DNA of 64,000 nt. Origin: Pusillimonas sp. MFBS29 (GTDB taxonomy: Bacteria > Pseudomonadota > Gammaproteobacteria > Burkholderiales > Burkholderiaceae_B). The translations under genes were made by a program, and so were the position numbers. Position 1 is the first letter of the stretch; every line of letters starts with the position of its first letter. Positions 46,480 to 57,474 of this stretch are shown here, piece after piece. The notes beneath the pieces are model-generated. The model saw only the letters and a list, made by a program, of their open reading frames with translations, ran no database searches and was not told the origin of the DNA. Location of the stretch: the NCBI RefSeq assembly GCF_020687695.1, contig NZ_JAJEWL010000007.1, positions 124,001-188,000 on the forward strand, written 5' to 3'.

Positions 46480-49400
46480 ATGGCTCAGCCCCTGATAGAC
46501 CAGGACTACCAACTGGACGACAACCTGACTGCCGGCACAGGACGCATATTCCTGACCGGCACCCAGGCACTGGTACGCATGCTGCTGTCGCAACAGCGGG
46601 CCGACCAGGCGCGCGGACTGAACACCGCCGGGTTCGTAACCGGTTATCGCGGCTCCCCATTGGGCGGCGTAGACATGGCCATGTGGCGGGCACAGTCGCT
46701 GCTGGAACAGCACCACATCAGTTTCCTGCCGTCCATCAATGAAGATCTGGGCGCCACCATGGTCATGGGCACGCAGCAGGCCGGTGTACGCGATGACAGG
46801 CAGGTCGACGGGGTATTCGCCATGTGGTACGGCAAGGGCCCGGGGGTCGACCGCGCGGGCGACGCCATCCACCACGGCCATGCGGCCGGCGCATCGCGCC
46901 ACGGCGGGGTACTGATGATCGTTGGCGATGATCACACCGCTGCCTCTTCTTCTATTCCACACGCCAGTGAAACCTCGCTGCAGGCCTGGGGCATACCTGT
47001 TGTGCACCCAGCCTCCGTCGATGAATACGAACAGTTCGGCTTGTGGGGCTGGGCACTTTCCCGTTACAGCGGCGCCTGGGTGGCGTTCAAGGCGGTTACT
47101 GAAACCGTAGAAAGCGGCCGATCGTTCACGCTCGAGGCCAACCCGACGCTGCCCGATGACGTGCGTGGCGCAGGCCCTGAATACAGTGCCCGCGATTTCC
47201 TGACTCCTGCGATCGAACACCGCATGGCCGAACGCCTGGAGGCGGTCAAAGCCTTTTCGCGACGGCACCCGCTGGATCGCACGGTGCACGCGGCGCCCGG
47301 CGCCAGGCTGGGCATCGTCACAACCGGCAAGGCCTTTCTCGACACGCAAGATGCCTTGTCGCAGCTGGCCCGGGAACAGCCCGACCTGCCACTTTCTTCA
47401 GTGCGCCATTACAAGGTCGGGCTGAGCTGGCCACTGGCCACAGACGGCTTTCTGCAATTCGCCCAGGGGCTGGACCACATACTGGTCATAGAAGAGAAAG
47501 CCCCCTTTATCGAAAGCCAGATCAAGGACATCTTGTACAACCATGTACAACGCCCCTCGGTTGCAGGCAAACACGGTCTGGACCACCAGGCGCTGGTACC
47601 CGGAGAAGGCCAGCTCAGCCCCGCCATCGTTGCCGCTTTGTTGTGCCGCTGGCTGCGTCAGACTGACCCCACAATTCAGACTCAACCCGCTGTCATCGCC
47701 GAAGCCGCTCTTGCCGGCAAGCCTGCTCCCATACCGCAAGCCTCGGCCGCGCTGACACGGCGCCCCTATTTCTGCTCGGGCTGTCCACACAGCACGTCTA
47801 CCAAAGTACCTGAAGGCAGCCAGGCACATGCCGGCGTGGGCTGCCATTACATGGCCACCTGGATGGACCGCGAGACCAGCGGGCTTACCCAGATGGGTGG
47901 TGAAGGCGCCGACTGGATAGGGCTGTCGCGCTTTATCCGCATGCCTCATGTTTTCCAGAATATGGGCGAAGGCACCTATTTCCATTCAGGCTACCTGGCC
48001 ATCAGGCAAGCAGTCGCTGCACAGGCCAACATCACCTACAAGATTCTGTTCAACGATGCCGTAGCCATGACAGGTGGCCAGCCGGTCGACGGCCAGATCT
48101 CGGTTGCACAAATCTGTCAGCAAATGCTGGGCGAAGGTGTCAGCCGCGTGGTGATCACCACCGATGAACCACAGAAGTATCGCGGCGCAAGTTTGCCGGC
48201 CGGCGTTACCGTGCACGACCGCCACGAACTGGACGCCCTGCAGCGTGAACTGCGCGACATCCCCGGCGTCACGGTGCTGATACATGACCAGGCCTGCGCC
48301 GCCGAAAAACGCCGACGCAGGAAAAAGAAAACGCTGGCGGATCCGGCCCGCCGCCTGTTCATCAACACCAGTGTCTGCGAAGGCTGCGGCGACTGCAGCA
48401 CGCAATCGAACTGCCTGTCGCTGACACCGGTGGAAACACCATTCGGCCGCAAGCGCGCCATTGATCAATCCAGTTGCAACAAAGACTACTCGTGCGTCGA
48501 TGGCTTCTGCCCGAGCTTTGTGTCTGTGGTGGGCGGCAGGCCACGCAAGGCGGCCGACACTTCTCCCGACGAGCGCGAACGCCTGCAGGCCCTGGTGGCT
48601 GCACTGCCGCTGCCCGAGTTCCAGCAACATGAGTCATGCTGCAACGTGCTGGTAGCAGGTATCGGTGGCACCGGCATTATTACGGTTGGCGCAATCATTT
48701 CCATGGCAGCGCACCTTGAAGGCCGGGCCGCCTCGGTATTGGACATCACCGGCCTGGCGCAGAAAGGCGGTGCCGTCATCAGCCATATCCGGCTTTCCGC
48801 CGATGCGCACCAGCCGGGTGCTGTACGGGTTGCCCCGCAGCAGGCCAACGTTGCCATTCTGTGTGACCCTGTGGCAGCCAGCAAGCCCGAAGTCCTCCAA
48901 ACCCTGCGCCCGGGGCAAACGCTGGCCGTCATCAATACCTATCTCGCACCCACACCCGAGTTCACCCGCGACCCGCAAGTCAGCCTGGATCCCCAAGGAT
49001 TGATCGCACAGTTGCGCCGAACGGCGGGTGAACAGAACAGCAAGCTGCTGGACGCTCACACTTTGGCAACAAGGCAGTTTGGTGACAGCATCCTGGCCAA
49101 TATGCTGATGCTGGGTTTTGCCTGGCAACACGGCGCCATTCCTTTGAGCCTGCAGGCCATCATGCATGCGCTGAAGCTGAACGGCGTTGCCGTGCAAGCC
49201 AACCAGGATGCCTTTCAAATCGGACGACTGGCTGCGTCCCGCCCACAGGAGCTCACGCCGCGTGGACGTGCCCGCGAGCAGGCCGTCGTCATTCACTTTC
49301 CCGAGTCGCTGGAAGACATCATGGCGCGTTGCCGGACCGCACTGACTGACTACCAGGACGCCGCCTACGCAAAACAGCACAGTGACCTGGTCGCTCAGGT

Positions 49401-49980
49401 TCTCGCGGCCGAGCGCAGCCTCAAACCCCAAGGACGCCCCCGCCTGGCGATAGCGGTTGCACAGTCACTGTATAAGCTCATGGCCTACAAGGATGAATAC
49501 GAAGTGGCCCGCCTGTTTACCGACGGATCCTTCCGCAAAGCCTTGCATGAACAATTTGAAGGCGACTTTTCCCTGCGCTTTCATCTGGCACCGCCGGTCC
49601 TGGCGCGCCGCGATCCACATACCGGAATCCACCGCAAGGTCAGCTTTGGGCCCGCGACTGAAAAATTCCTGCGCGTACTGGCTCACGGTAAAGTCCTGCG
49701 CGGAACCTGGCTGGACATTTTCTCGTACACCAGCGAGCGCAAGACCGAGCGCAAGCTTGTCGGCGAATATCAGGCCGCCTTGCGGGATATGCTGGGCAAC
49801 CTGAACGCCCGCAACTACGATGCGGCGCTTGAACTGGCCGACCTGCCTCAAATCGTCAGGGGCTATGGCCACATCAAGATGTCTGCCGTCCAGACCTTCC
49901 GCACGCGCCTTCAAAACGTATCAGACAGCCTGCGCCAGCCCAATATGTCCGTTAACAATATCTCACGATTTCGGGCCTGA
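46480..49980 (+). CDS. Indolepyruvate:ferredoxin oxidoreductase family protein, fused subunits
   Basis: The protein is about 1,166 residues and joins the alpha and gamma parts of 2-oxoacid:ferredoxin oxidoreductases. An N-terminal transketolase-pyrimidine domain holds TAGFVTGYRGSPLGGVDMAM, then a TPP domain with CSGCPHSTSTKVPEGS and GGEGADWIGL, a cysteine cluster likely to bind 4Fe-4S (CEGCGDCSTQSNC ... CVDGFCPSF, about residues 630-685) and a C-terminal gamma-type domain starting VLVAGIGGTGIITVGAI. It would decarboxylate aryl or branched 2-oxo acids to acyl-CoA, passing electrons to ferredoxin. The ATG at 46480 has GGAG 8 bases upstream; in-frame ATGs at 46456, 46465 and 46468 are alternatives. 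Confidence 0.92.
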   Translation: MAQPLIDQDYQLDDNLTAGTGRIFLTGTQALVRMLLSQQRADQARGLNTAGFVTGYRGSPLGGVDMAMWRAQSLLEQHHISFLPSINEDLGATMVMGTQQAGVRDDRQVDGVFAMWYGKGPGVDRAGDAIHHGHAAGASRHGGVLMIVGDDHTAASSSIPHASETSLQAWGIPVVHPASVDEYEQFGLWGWALSRYSGAWVAFKAVTETVESGRSFTLEANPTLPDDVRGAGPEYSARDFLTPAIEHRMAERLEAVKAFSRRHPLDRTVHAAPGARLGIVTTGKAFLDTQDALSQLAREQPDLPLSSVRHYKVGLSWPLATDGFLQFAQGLDHILVIEEKAPFIESQIKDILYNHVQRPSVAGKHGLDHQALVPGEGQLSPAIVAALLCRWLRQTDPTIQTQPAVIAEAALAGKPAPIPQASAALTRRPYFCSGCPHSTSTKVPEGSQAHAGVGCHYMATWMDRETSGLTQMGGEGADWIGLSRFIRMPHVFQNMGEGTYFHSGYLAIRQAVAAQANITYKILFNDAVAMTGGQPVDGQISVAQICQQMLGEGVSRVVITTDEPQKYRGASLPAGVTVHDRHELDALQRELRDIPGVTVLIHDQACAAEKRRRRKKKTLADPARRLFINTSVCEGCGDCSTQSNCLSLTPVETPFGRKRAIDQSSCNKDYSCVDGFCPSFVSVVGGRPRKAADTSPDERERLQALVAALPLPEFQQHESCCNVLVAGIGGTGIITVGAIISMAAHLEGRAASVLDITGLAQKGGAVISHIRLSADAHQPGAVRVAPQQANVAILCDPVAASKPEVLQTLRPGQTLAVINTYLAPTPEFTRDPQVSLDPQGLIAQLRRTAGEQNSKLLDAHTLATRQFGDSILANMLMLGFAWQHGAIPLSLQAIMHALKLNGVAVQANQDAFQIGRLAASRPQELTPRGRAREQAVVIHFPESLEDIMARCRTALTDYQDAAYAKQHSDLVAQVLAAERSLKPQGRPRLAIAVAQSLYKLMAYKDEYEVARLFTDGSFRKALHEQFEGDFSLRFHLAPPVLARRDPHTGIHRKVSFGPATEKFLRVLAHGKVLRGTWLDIFSYTSERKTERKLVGEYQAALRDMLGNLNARNYDAALELADLPQIVRGYGHIKMSAVQTFRTRLQNVSDSLRQPNMSVNNISRFRA

Positions 49981-50088
49981 GCCCGTTCAGCCGGCGCAAG
50001 GCGCAGCAAGCAAGGCTCCATGCGGCTTTGCCCCGTTCGCACGCCCAGGCCAAGCACAAATAAATAAAAAATCAAGCACTTTTTGAGC

Positions 50089-50117
50089 TTGCATGCTTCA
50101 TGGGCTCTCACTACAAT
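50089..50117 (+). promoter_or_regulatory. Predicted nrdA promoter
   Basis: TTGCAT (50089-50094) and TACAAT (50112-50117) are 17 bases apart. The -10 box lies within the first NrdR box. The rest of the 298-base gap before nrdA shows nothing else, apart from the second NrdR box and an AGGAG site before the ATG. Confidence 0.6.
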
Positions 50118-50123
50118 TAGTGC
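50108..50123 (+). promoter_or_regulatory. NrdR box 1
   Basis: TCACTACAATTAGTGC keeps the CACTA / TAGTG palindrome of NrdR boxes (consensus ACACWATATATWGTGT) and covers the -10 box of the nrdA promoter. Confidence 0.7.
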
Positions 50124-50138
50124 TTAATTAATCAATAA

Positions 50139-50154
50139 CCACAACATATTGTGG
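50139..50154 (+). promoter_or_regulatory. NrdR box 2
   Basis: CCACAACATATTGTGG, with flanking A and T, gives 7-base perfect arms. Its centre is 31 bases from that of box 1, about three helical turns, the spacing expected for cooperative NrdR binding. Confidence 0.7.
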
Positions 50155-50278
50155 TCGCAGCTTACCAAAGCCAGGCTGCGGCATCGCATGGCAAACCACA
50201 AGCCATGCCCAATACCACCAAACGAAACGCTGTTGAACTTGCGCCCTTTTGCGCGCCATTTTCACCCCAGGAGCATCA

Positions 50279-53203
<2,925 letters not shown>

Positions 53204-53222
53204 TCGAACACAGGAAATCATT

Positions 53223-54371
53223 ATGTTGAACTGGGACGACACCCCCGCCACAGCGCCAGCCACCAACGGCCATGGCGCCACACCACAACGACAAGCTCCG
53301 GACAACAGCGCGGCGGCTCCGGCCGCTGCTGCCAGCGCCCCGTCCGACTCGAGCCGCCGCGTTCGTGCTGCTGACAAGCGCATCATCAATGGCACAACCG
53401 ACGTCAACCAGCTGGTGCCTTTCAAATATAAATGGGCCTGGGAAAAGTATCTGGCAACCTGCGCCAATCACTGGATGCCCCAAGAGATCAATATGTCGCG
53501 CGACATCGCGCTCTGGAAGAATCCGAACGGCCTGACCGAAGACGAGCGCCGCATCGTCAAACGCAATCTTGGCTTCTTCGTCACGGCCGACTCCCTGGCC
53601 GCCAACAATATTGTTCTGGGCACTTACCGTCACATCACTGCGCCTGAATGCAGGCAGTTCCTGCTGCGCCAGGCCTTTGAAGAAGCAATACACACGCATG
53701 CCTATCAGTACATCGTCGAGAGCCTTGATCTTGACGAAGCCGAGATCTTCAATGCCTACAACGAAGTCCCTTCGATCCGCGCCAAAGATGAATTTCTGAT
53801 TCCGTTCATCGACGTGATTGCCGATCCCAACTTCCAGACGGGCACGCCGCAAGCCGATCAGACCTTGCTCAAGTCGCTGATTGTTTTCGCATGCCTGATG
53901 GAAGGCTTGTTCTTTTATGTTGGTTTTACGCAAATACTTGCGCTGGGCCGTCAGAACAAAATGACGGGCGCGGCCGAGCAGTACATGTACATACTTCGCG
54001 ATGAATCCATGCACTGCAATTTCGGCATCGATCTCATCAACACCATCAAGCTTGAGAACCCGCACTTATGGACAGCCGAGTTTCGCGAAGAGCTGCGCGA
54101 GTTGTTCAAAAAGGCTGTAGACCTTGAATATGCTTACGCTGAAGACACCATGCCTCGCGGCGTGCTGGGTTTGAACGCATCAATGTTCAAATCATATTTG
54201 CGTTTTATTGCCAACCGGCGCTGCCAGCAAATCGGTCTTGAACCTCTTTTCGCGCAAGAAGAAAATCCATTTCCATGGATGGCTGAAATGATAGACCTGA
54301 AGAAAGAGCGCAACTTTTTTGAGACGCGTGTCATCGAATATCAGACCGGCGGGGCGTTAAGCTGGGAATAA
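53223..54371 (+). CDS. nrdB: Ribonucleoside-diphosphate reductase beta subunit, class Ia
   Basis: The 382-residue radical-generating subunit has the diiron ligands in [15 protein letters not shown] (Glu, His and the radical Tyr in the E-x2-H-x3-Y pattern of class Ia) and [11 protein letters not shown] Pro/Ala/Gly-rich N-terminal extension of about 50 residues precedes the core. The C-terminal [16 protein letters not shown] carries the tail that docks into NrdA. It starts 19 bases after nrdA. Confidence 0.97.
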   Translation: MLNWDDTPATAPATNGHGATPQRQAPDNSAAAPAAAASAPSDSSRRVRAADKRIINGTTDVNQLVPFKYKWAWEKYLATCANHWMPQEINMSRDIALWKNPNGLTEDERRIVKRNLGFFVTADSLAANNIVLGTYRHITAPECRQFLLRQAFEEAIHTHAYQYIVESLDLDEAEIFNAYNEVPSIRAKDEFLIPFIDVIADPNFQTGTPQADQTLLKSLIVFACLMEGLFFYVGFTQILALGRQNKMTGAAEQYMYILRDESMHCNFGIDLINTIKLENPHLWTAEFREELRELFKKAVDLEYAYAEDTMPRGVLGLNASMFKSYLRFIANRRCQQIGLEPLFAQEENPFPWMAEMIDLKKERNFFETRVIEYQTGGALSWE

Positions 54372-54408
54372 TGCTTGGAAGATAGTAAAGGCTTACGTTA
54401 GACTCTAG

Positions 54409-54437
54409 GCGTGCAAGGTGCTATATGCTTTGCACGC
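54409..54437. repeat. Inverted repeat between nrdB and the H1-like gene
   Basis: GCGTGCAA and TTGCACGC are perfect 8-base arms with a 13-base loop. There is no T run on either side, so it is not a standard terminator; it could be an mRNA-stabilising hairpin, a weak terminator or an operator for the gene that follows. Confidence 0.4.
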
Positions 54438-54528
54438 TTGCGCCATTTGAGATGGGTCGCACACATTGCGTGGGGGCCATATCAAATGGGTGGACGTCCT
54501 CTTAGACTCGACCTCAAGGAGCATTACT

Positions 54529-55185
54529 ATGGCAACAGCCAAAAAGGCCGCCAAGAAAGCGGCAGCTAAAAAAGCTGCACCCGCCAAGAAGGCAGTACCC
54601 GCTAAGAAAGTCGCTGTAAAGAAAGCGGCAGCAGCAAAGAAAGCAGCACCCGCAAAGAAAGCAGTCGCCAAGAAAGCCCCTGCCAAGAAAGTCGTAGCGA
54701 AGAAAGCGCCTGCCAAGAAAGCTGTTGCTAAAAAAGCCGTAGCCAAGAAAGCACCGGCAAAAAAAGTCGTTGCTAAAAAAGCGGTAGCCAAGAAAGCTGT
54801 TGCAAAGAAAGCACCCGCGAAAAAAGCACCAGCAAAGAAAGTCGTAGCAAAGAAAGCACCAGCCAAAAAAGCCGTAGCCAAGAAGGCCGTTGCTAAAAAA
54901 GCACCAGCAAAGAAAGCCGTAGCCAAGAAGGCACCAGCCAAGAAAGCGCCTGCAAAGAAAGCCGTTGCCAAGAAAGCTCCCGCTAAAAAGGCAGTAGCCA
55001 AGAAAGCAGCACCCGCAAAAAAAGCACCGGCCAAGAAGGCTCCAGCCAAGAAAGCAGCAGCGCCAAAAAAGCCTAGTGCCAAAGCGGCTGCCAAAACAGC
55101 CAAGGCAAACAACCCGGCGCCTGAAGCAAAGAAAACCGTTAACCCGGCAGCATCGTGGCCCTTCCCGACCGGCGGCCGCCCCTGA
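54529..55185 (+). CDS. Histone H1-like DNA-binding protein, Lys/Ala/Pro repeat protein
   Basis: The 218-residue protein consists almost only of short repeats around AKKA (units such as [10 protein letters not shown], about residues 5-195), like the C-terminal tail of histone H1 and the BpH1/BpH2 proteins of Bordetella. It lacks a globular domain and should bind DNA by charge, compacting the nucleoid. The C-terminus ([16 protein letters not shown]) is the only complex part and resembles the conserved end of these proteins. AAGGAG precedes the ATG at 54529. A terminator follows 32 bases after the stop. Confidence 0.88.
   Translation: MATAKKAAKKAAAKKAAPAKKAVPAKKVAVKKAAAAKKAAPAKKAVAKKAPAKKVVAKKAPAKKAVAKKAVAKKAPAKKVVAKKAVAKKAVAKKAPAKKAPAKKVVAKKAPAKKAVAKKAVAKKAPAKKAVAKKAPAKKAPAKKAVAKKAPAKKAVAKKAAPAKKAPAKKAPAKKAAAPKKPSAKAAAKTAKANNPAPEAKKTVNPAASWPFPTGGRP
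54535..55130 (+). repeat. Degenerate short tandem repeats inside the H1-like gene
   Basis: The coding DNA repeats units of about 15 bases encoding xAKKA (such as GCCAAGAAAGCC with A/G changes at third positions). The units vary at synonymous positions but are close enough for slippage or unequal recombination, so repeat number may vary between strains. Confidence 0.75.
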
Positions 55186-55217
55186 CGCGTAATGTGTTCT
55201 CTCTAAAAGCCTGACCA

Positions 55218-55249
55218 AACTGCCCGACCCTGTCGGGCAGTTCTCTTTT
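55218..55249 (+). terminator. Terminator after the H1-like gene
   Basis: Two perfect 11-base arms (AACTGCCCGAC and GTCGGGCAGTT) with a 3-base loop are followed by CTCTTTT. Confidence 0.85.
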
Positions 55250-55325
55250 GGGTGATCAATATAATATTTTCGGGCGATACACAGGCGTGCGACAATGACC
55301 GTTTGAAATTACATGCAATCCAACC

Positions 55326-55889
55326 ATGGTAAGTGACATTCTTCATTTCATTATCAGCATTGTGTTCTCGCTGTTCGGCATAGCCTTGCTTATCCGGGCC
55401 TGGGTCTTTGCAATACGGCTGCATCCGTTCAATCCCTACTCGCAAGCAGTGCTGCGCCTGACCAACTGGCTGGTTCAGCCTTTGCGCAAGGTCCTCAGCC
55501 CGGGCAACCGTATCGACTGGCCCACCCTGCTGGCGTGCTGGCTGACCGCACTGATCTTCCTGCTGCTTTCCTGGACCTTGCTGACCGGCGCGCTGCCCGC
55601 TGTGCAAAGCCTGCTGCCGGCCGTACTCGCCGCATTCATGACCATGCTCAAATGGGCATTCAACCTGATCCTCTGGGCTACCCTGATACAGGCAATCCTG
55701 TCGTGGGTAAATCCCATGGCACCCATCATGCCGGTGCTGCACACCCTGACGGCGCCCTTGCTCGATCCCATACGCCGCATCATGCCCAACCTGGGCGGAC
55801 TTGATCTGTCACCACTGGTTCTGCTGGTGCTGGCACAGGTGGCCATGATGGTGGTTCAGCGTGTTGCCTACACGCTCTTTGGCGTATAG
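55326..55889 (+). CDS. YggT family membrane protein
   Basis: The 187-residue integral membrane protein carries two YGGT repeats with the motifs ILHFIISIVFSLFGIALLIR and LNPYSQ-like HPFNPYSQAVLRLTNWLVQP, then WVNPMAPIMPVLHTLTAPLL in the second half. Four to five helices are predicted. Relatives are linked to osmotic and ion tolerance or to envelope organisation, but no mechanism is proven. Confidence 0.9.
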   Translation: MVSDILHFIISIVFSLFGIALLIRAWVFAIRLHPFNPYSQAVLRLTNWLVQPLRKVLSPGNRIDWPTLLACWLTALIFLLLSWTLLTGALPAVQSLLPAVLAAFMTMLKWAFNLILWATLIQAILSWVNPMAPIMPVLHTLTAPLLDPIRRIMPNLGGLDLSPLVLLVLAQVAMMVVQRVAYTLFGV

Positions 55890-55903
55890 CCTTGAATCAT
55901 TGC

Positions 55904-55947
55904 GCAGATAAAACAACAGGCGCCTGAGCGCCTGTTGTTTTATCTGC
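55904..55947. terminator. Bidirectional terminator, perfect 20-base stem
   Basis: Two perfectly complementary 20-base arms (55904-55923 and 55928-55947) enclose a 4-base loop. The AAAACAA / TTGTTTT part gives U-rich tails on both strands. It lies between the convergent yggT-type gene and the glycine-zipper lipoprotein gene and should end both transcripts. Confidence 0.85.
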
Positions 55948-55961
55948 TGCCAAAGATGCGA

Positions 55962-56462
55962 TTACATCGGAGCGACACGCGTCGGGCCGTTGCCGCTGAT
56001 GACGCGCACACGCTGTCCCTGGCTGATGGCAACATCGGCTGCCTGGGCAATCACCCGGGTCTCGCCGTTGTCGAGCCTGACCGTTATTTCCAGCCCCTGG
56101 GATTTGCCCATGTTGTTCTCGACGGCATTGCCCGCCATGGCACCCAACAGGCCGCCACCTATGGTGGCCAGAACCTGACCCGTGCCACCACCAATAGAGC
56201 TGGCAGCCACCCCGCCCAGAGCGCCTCCTGCCAGGGCGCCGGCGCCGCTGGTGCGATCCTTCTGGATGGTAACTGTGCGTACGGACTCAACCGTTCCCAG
56301 GCGCACTATCTGTTCGCGTTGCGCCTGCCCGTAGGTGTATACGGACGAAGAGGCGGTATCATTGGCGCAGCCGGCCAGCACTGTCAGTGAACCGGCAAGG
56401 GCAGCCATGACAAGGAGGCGAGCAGGGCGCCCGCCTGCGGGCGAAAGAAGGGATGAACTCAT
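55962..56462 (-). CDS. Glycine-zipper 2TM domain outer-membrane lipoprotein, SlyB/Pcp-like
   Basis: The 166-residue protein has a lipoprotein signal with TVLAGC (Cys near residue 31), then a glycine-zipper segment (GALAGGALGGVAASSIGGG ... TIGGGLLGAMAGNAVENN, about 70-120) and a C-terminal beta domain with ITVRLDNGETRVIAQ. This is the 17 kDa surface antigen / SlyB layout. It probably stabilises the outer membrane. Confidence 0.9.
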   Translation of the reverse strand: MSSSLLSPAGGRPARLLVMAALAGSLTVLAGCANDTASSSVYTYGQAQREQIVRLGTVESVRTVTIQKDRTSGAGALAGGALGGVAASSIGGGTGQVLATIGGGLLGAMAGNAVENNMGKSQGLEITVRLDNGETRVIAQAADVAISQGQRVRVISGNGPTRVAPM

Positions 56463-56521
56463 AGAGACTCCTTGTAAAACACATGTGAGACCAGGCGCCT
56501 GCGCCAGACTCAGTCGTGTGG

Positions 56522-57466
56522 TTACTGATCCAGCAATGTCAGACCATAGTACTGCTTCAATACAGCGCTGATATCTGCACGGCTGGGGCGATGATTCTGC
56601 GGCCCCCTGGATGCAATTTTAAAGCTACCCATAGCGTTAGCCAAACGACAGGCATCGATCAGCGACCAGTTTTTGGTAAGCCCGTATAACAAACCGGCAC
56701 GGTGTGCATCACCACAACCGGTAGGATCGATGATCTCGCTGGCCTTGACCGGCTCGATGTGGGTCTCGGTGCCATCGGCATAAAGTGTTGCACCTTCGGC
56801 GCCCCGTGTTACCACAACCGCCTGCATGGTCCTGGCAATATCCGCCATGCTGCGCCCGGTGCGCTGTTCGATGACACTGGCTTCATAGTCGTTGGCCGTC
56901 AGTATTCTGGCCATCGGCAGCATTGCTTCCAGGTCTTCGCCCGAGAATAGCGGCATGGCCTGCCCAAGGTCGAAGATGAAGGGAGTGCCCTGGGCGTGCA
57001 GACGGCGCGCGTGCGCAAACATGCCGTCTTTGGAATCGGGCGCCACGATTGCCCAGGCGGCGTTCTGTCCGCTCAGGTCGTTTTCCGCCGAGCGCATCAT
57101 CGCGCCCGGATGAAAGGACGCAATCTGGTTGTTGTCCAGATCGGTTGTGATAAAGCACTGTGGCGTATACATGTCGGGCAGCACCCGTATCATGCTGGTA
57201 TCCATGCCGAGCTGCTGCATGTACGCGATATAGTCTGACGCATCGGGCCCCACCGTACCGACCGGCACGGGCCGGCCATCCAGCAGGCTCAGGTTGTAGG
57301 CAATATTGCCGGCACAACCGCCATATTCCTTGCGCATCGTGGGCACAAAGAACGAAACGCTGAGCGACTGTATGCTGTCGGCCAGAATATGATCCTTGAA
57401 ATGACCTTCAAACACCGTAATGGTGTCGAAAGCCACCGACCCGCATATAAGAACTTTGTCAGTCAT
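56522..57466 (-). CDS. PfkB-family carbohydrate/nucleoside kinase
   Basis: The 314-residue ribokinase-like kinase has the N-terminal GGCAGNIAYNLSLL motif and the C-terminal catalytic signature IDPTGCGDAHRAGLLYGL, where the usual TGAGDAF is changed to TGCGDAH while the catalytic Asp is kept. It resembles the adenosine-kinase-like branch. Substrate unassigned. It is 8 bases after the DUF3426 gene and probably in the same operon. Confidence 0.88.
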   Translation of the reverse strand: MTDKVLICGSVAFDTITVFEGHFKDHILADSIQSLSVSFFVPTMRKEYGGCAGNIAYNLSLLDGRPVPVGTVGPDASDYIAYMQQLGMDTSMIRVLPDMYTPQCFITTDLDNNQIASFHPGAMMRSAENDLSGQNAAWAIVAPDSKDGMFAHARRLHAQGTPFIFDLGQAMPLFSGEDLEAMLPMARILTANDYEASVIEQRTGRSMADIARTMQAVVVTRGAEGATLYADGTETHIEPVKASEIIDPTGCGDAHRAGLLYGLTKNWSLIDACRLANAMGSFKIASRGPQNHRPSRADISAVLKQYYGLTLLDQ

Positions 57467-57474
57467 GTCTGCTT

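Noticed and set aside
54535-55130. Regular repeats that could suggest a CRISPR array
   Set aside because: The units are about 15 bases, have no unique spacers and are in frame as AKKA codons of an H1-like protein.
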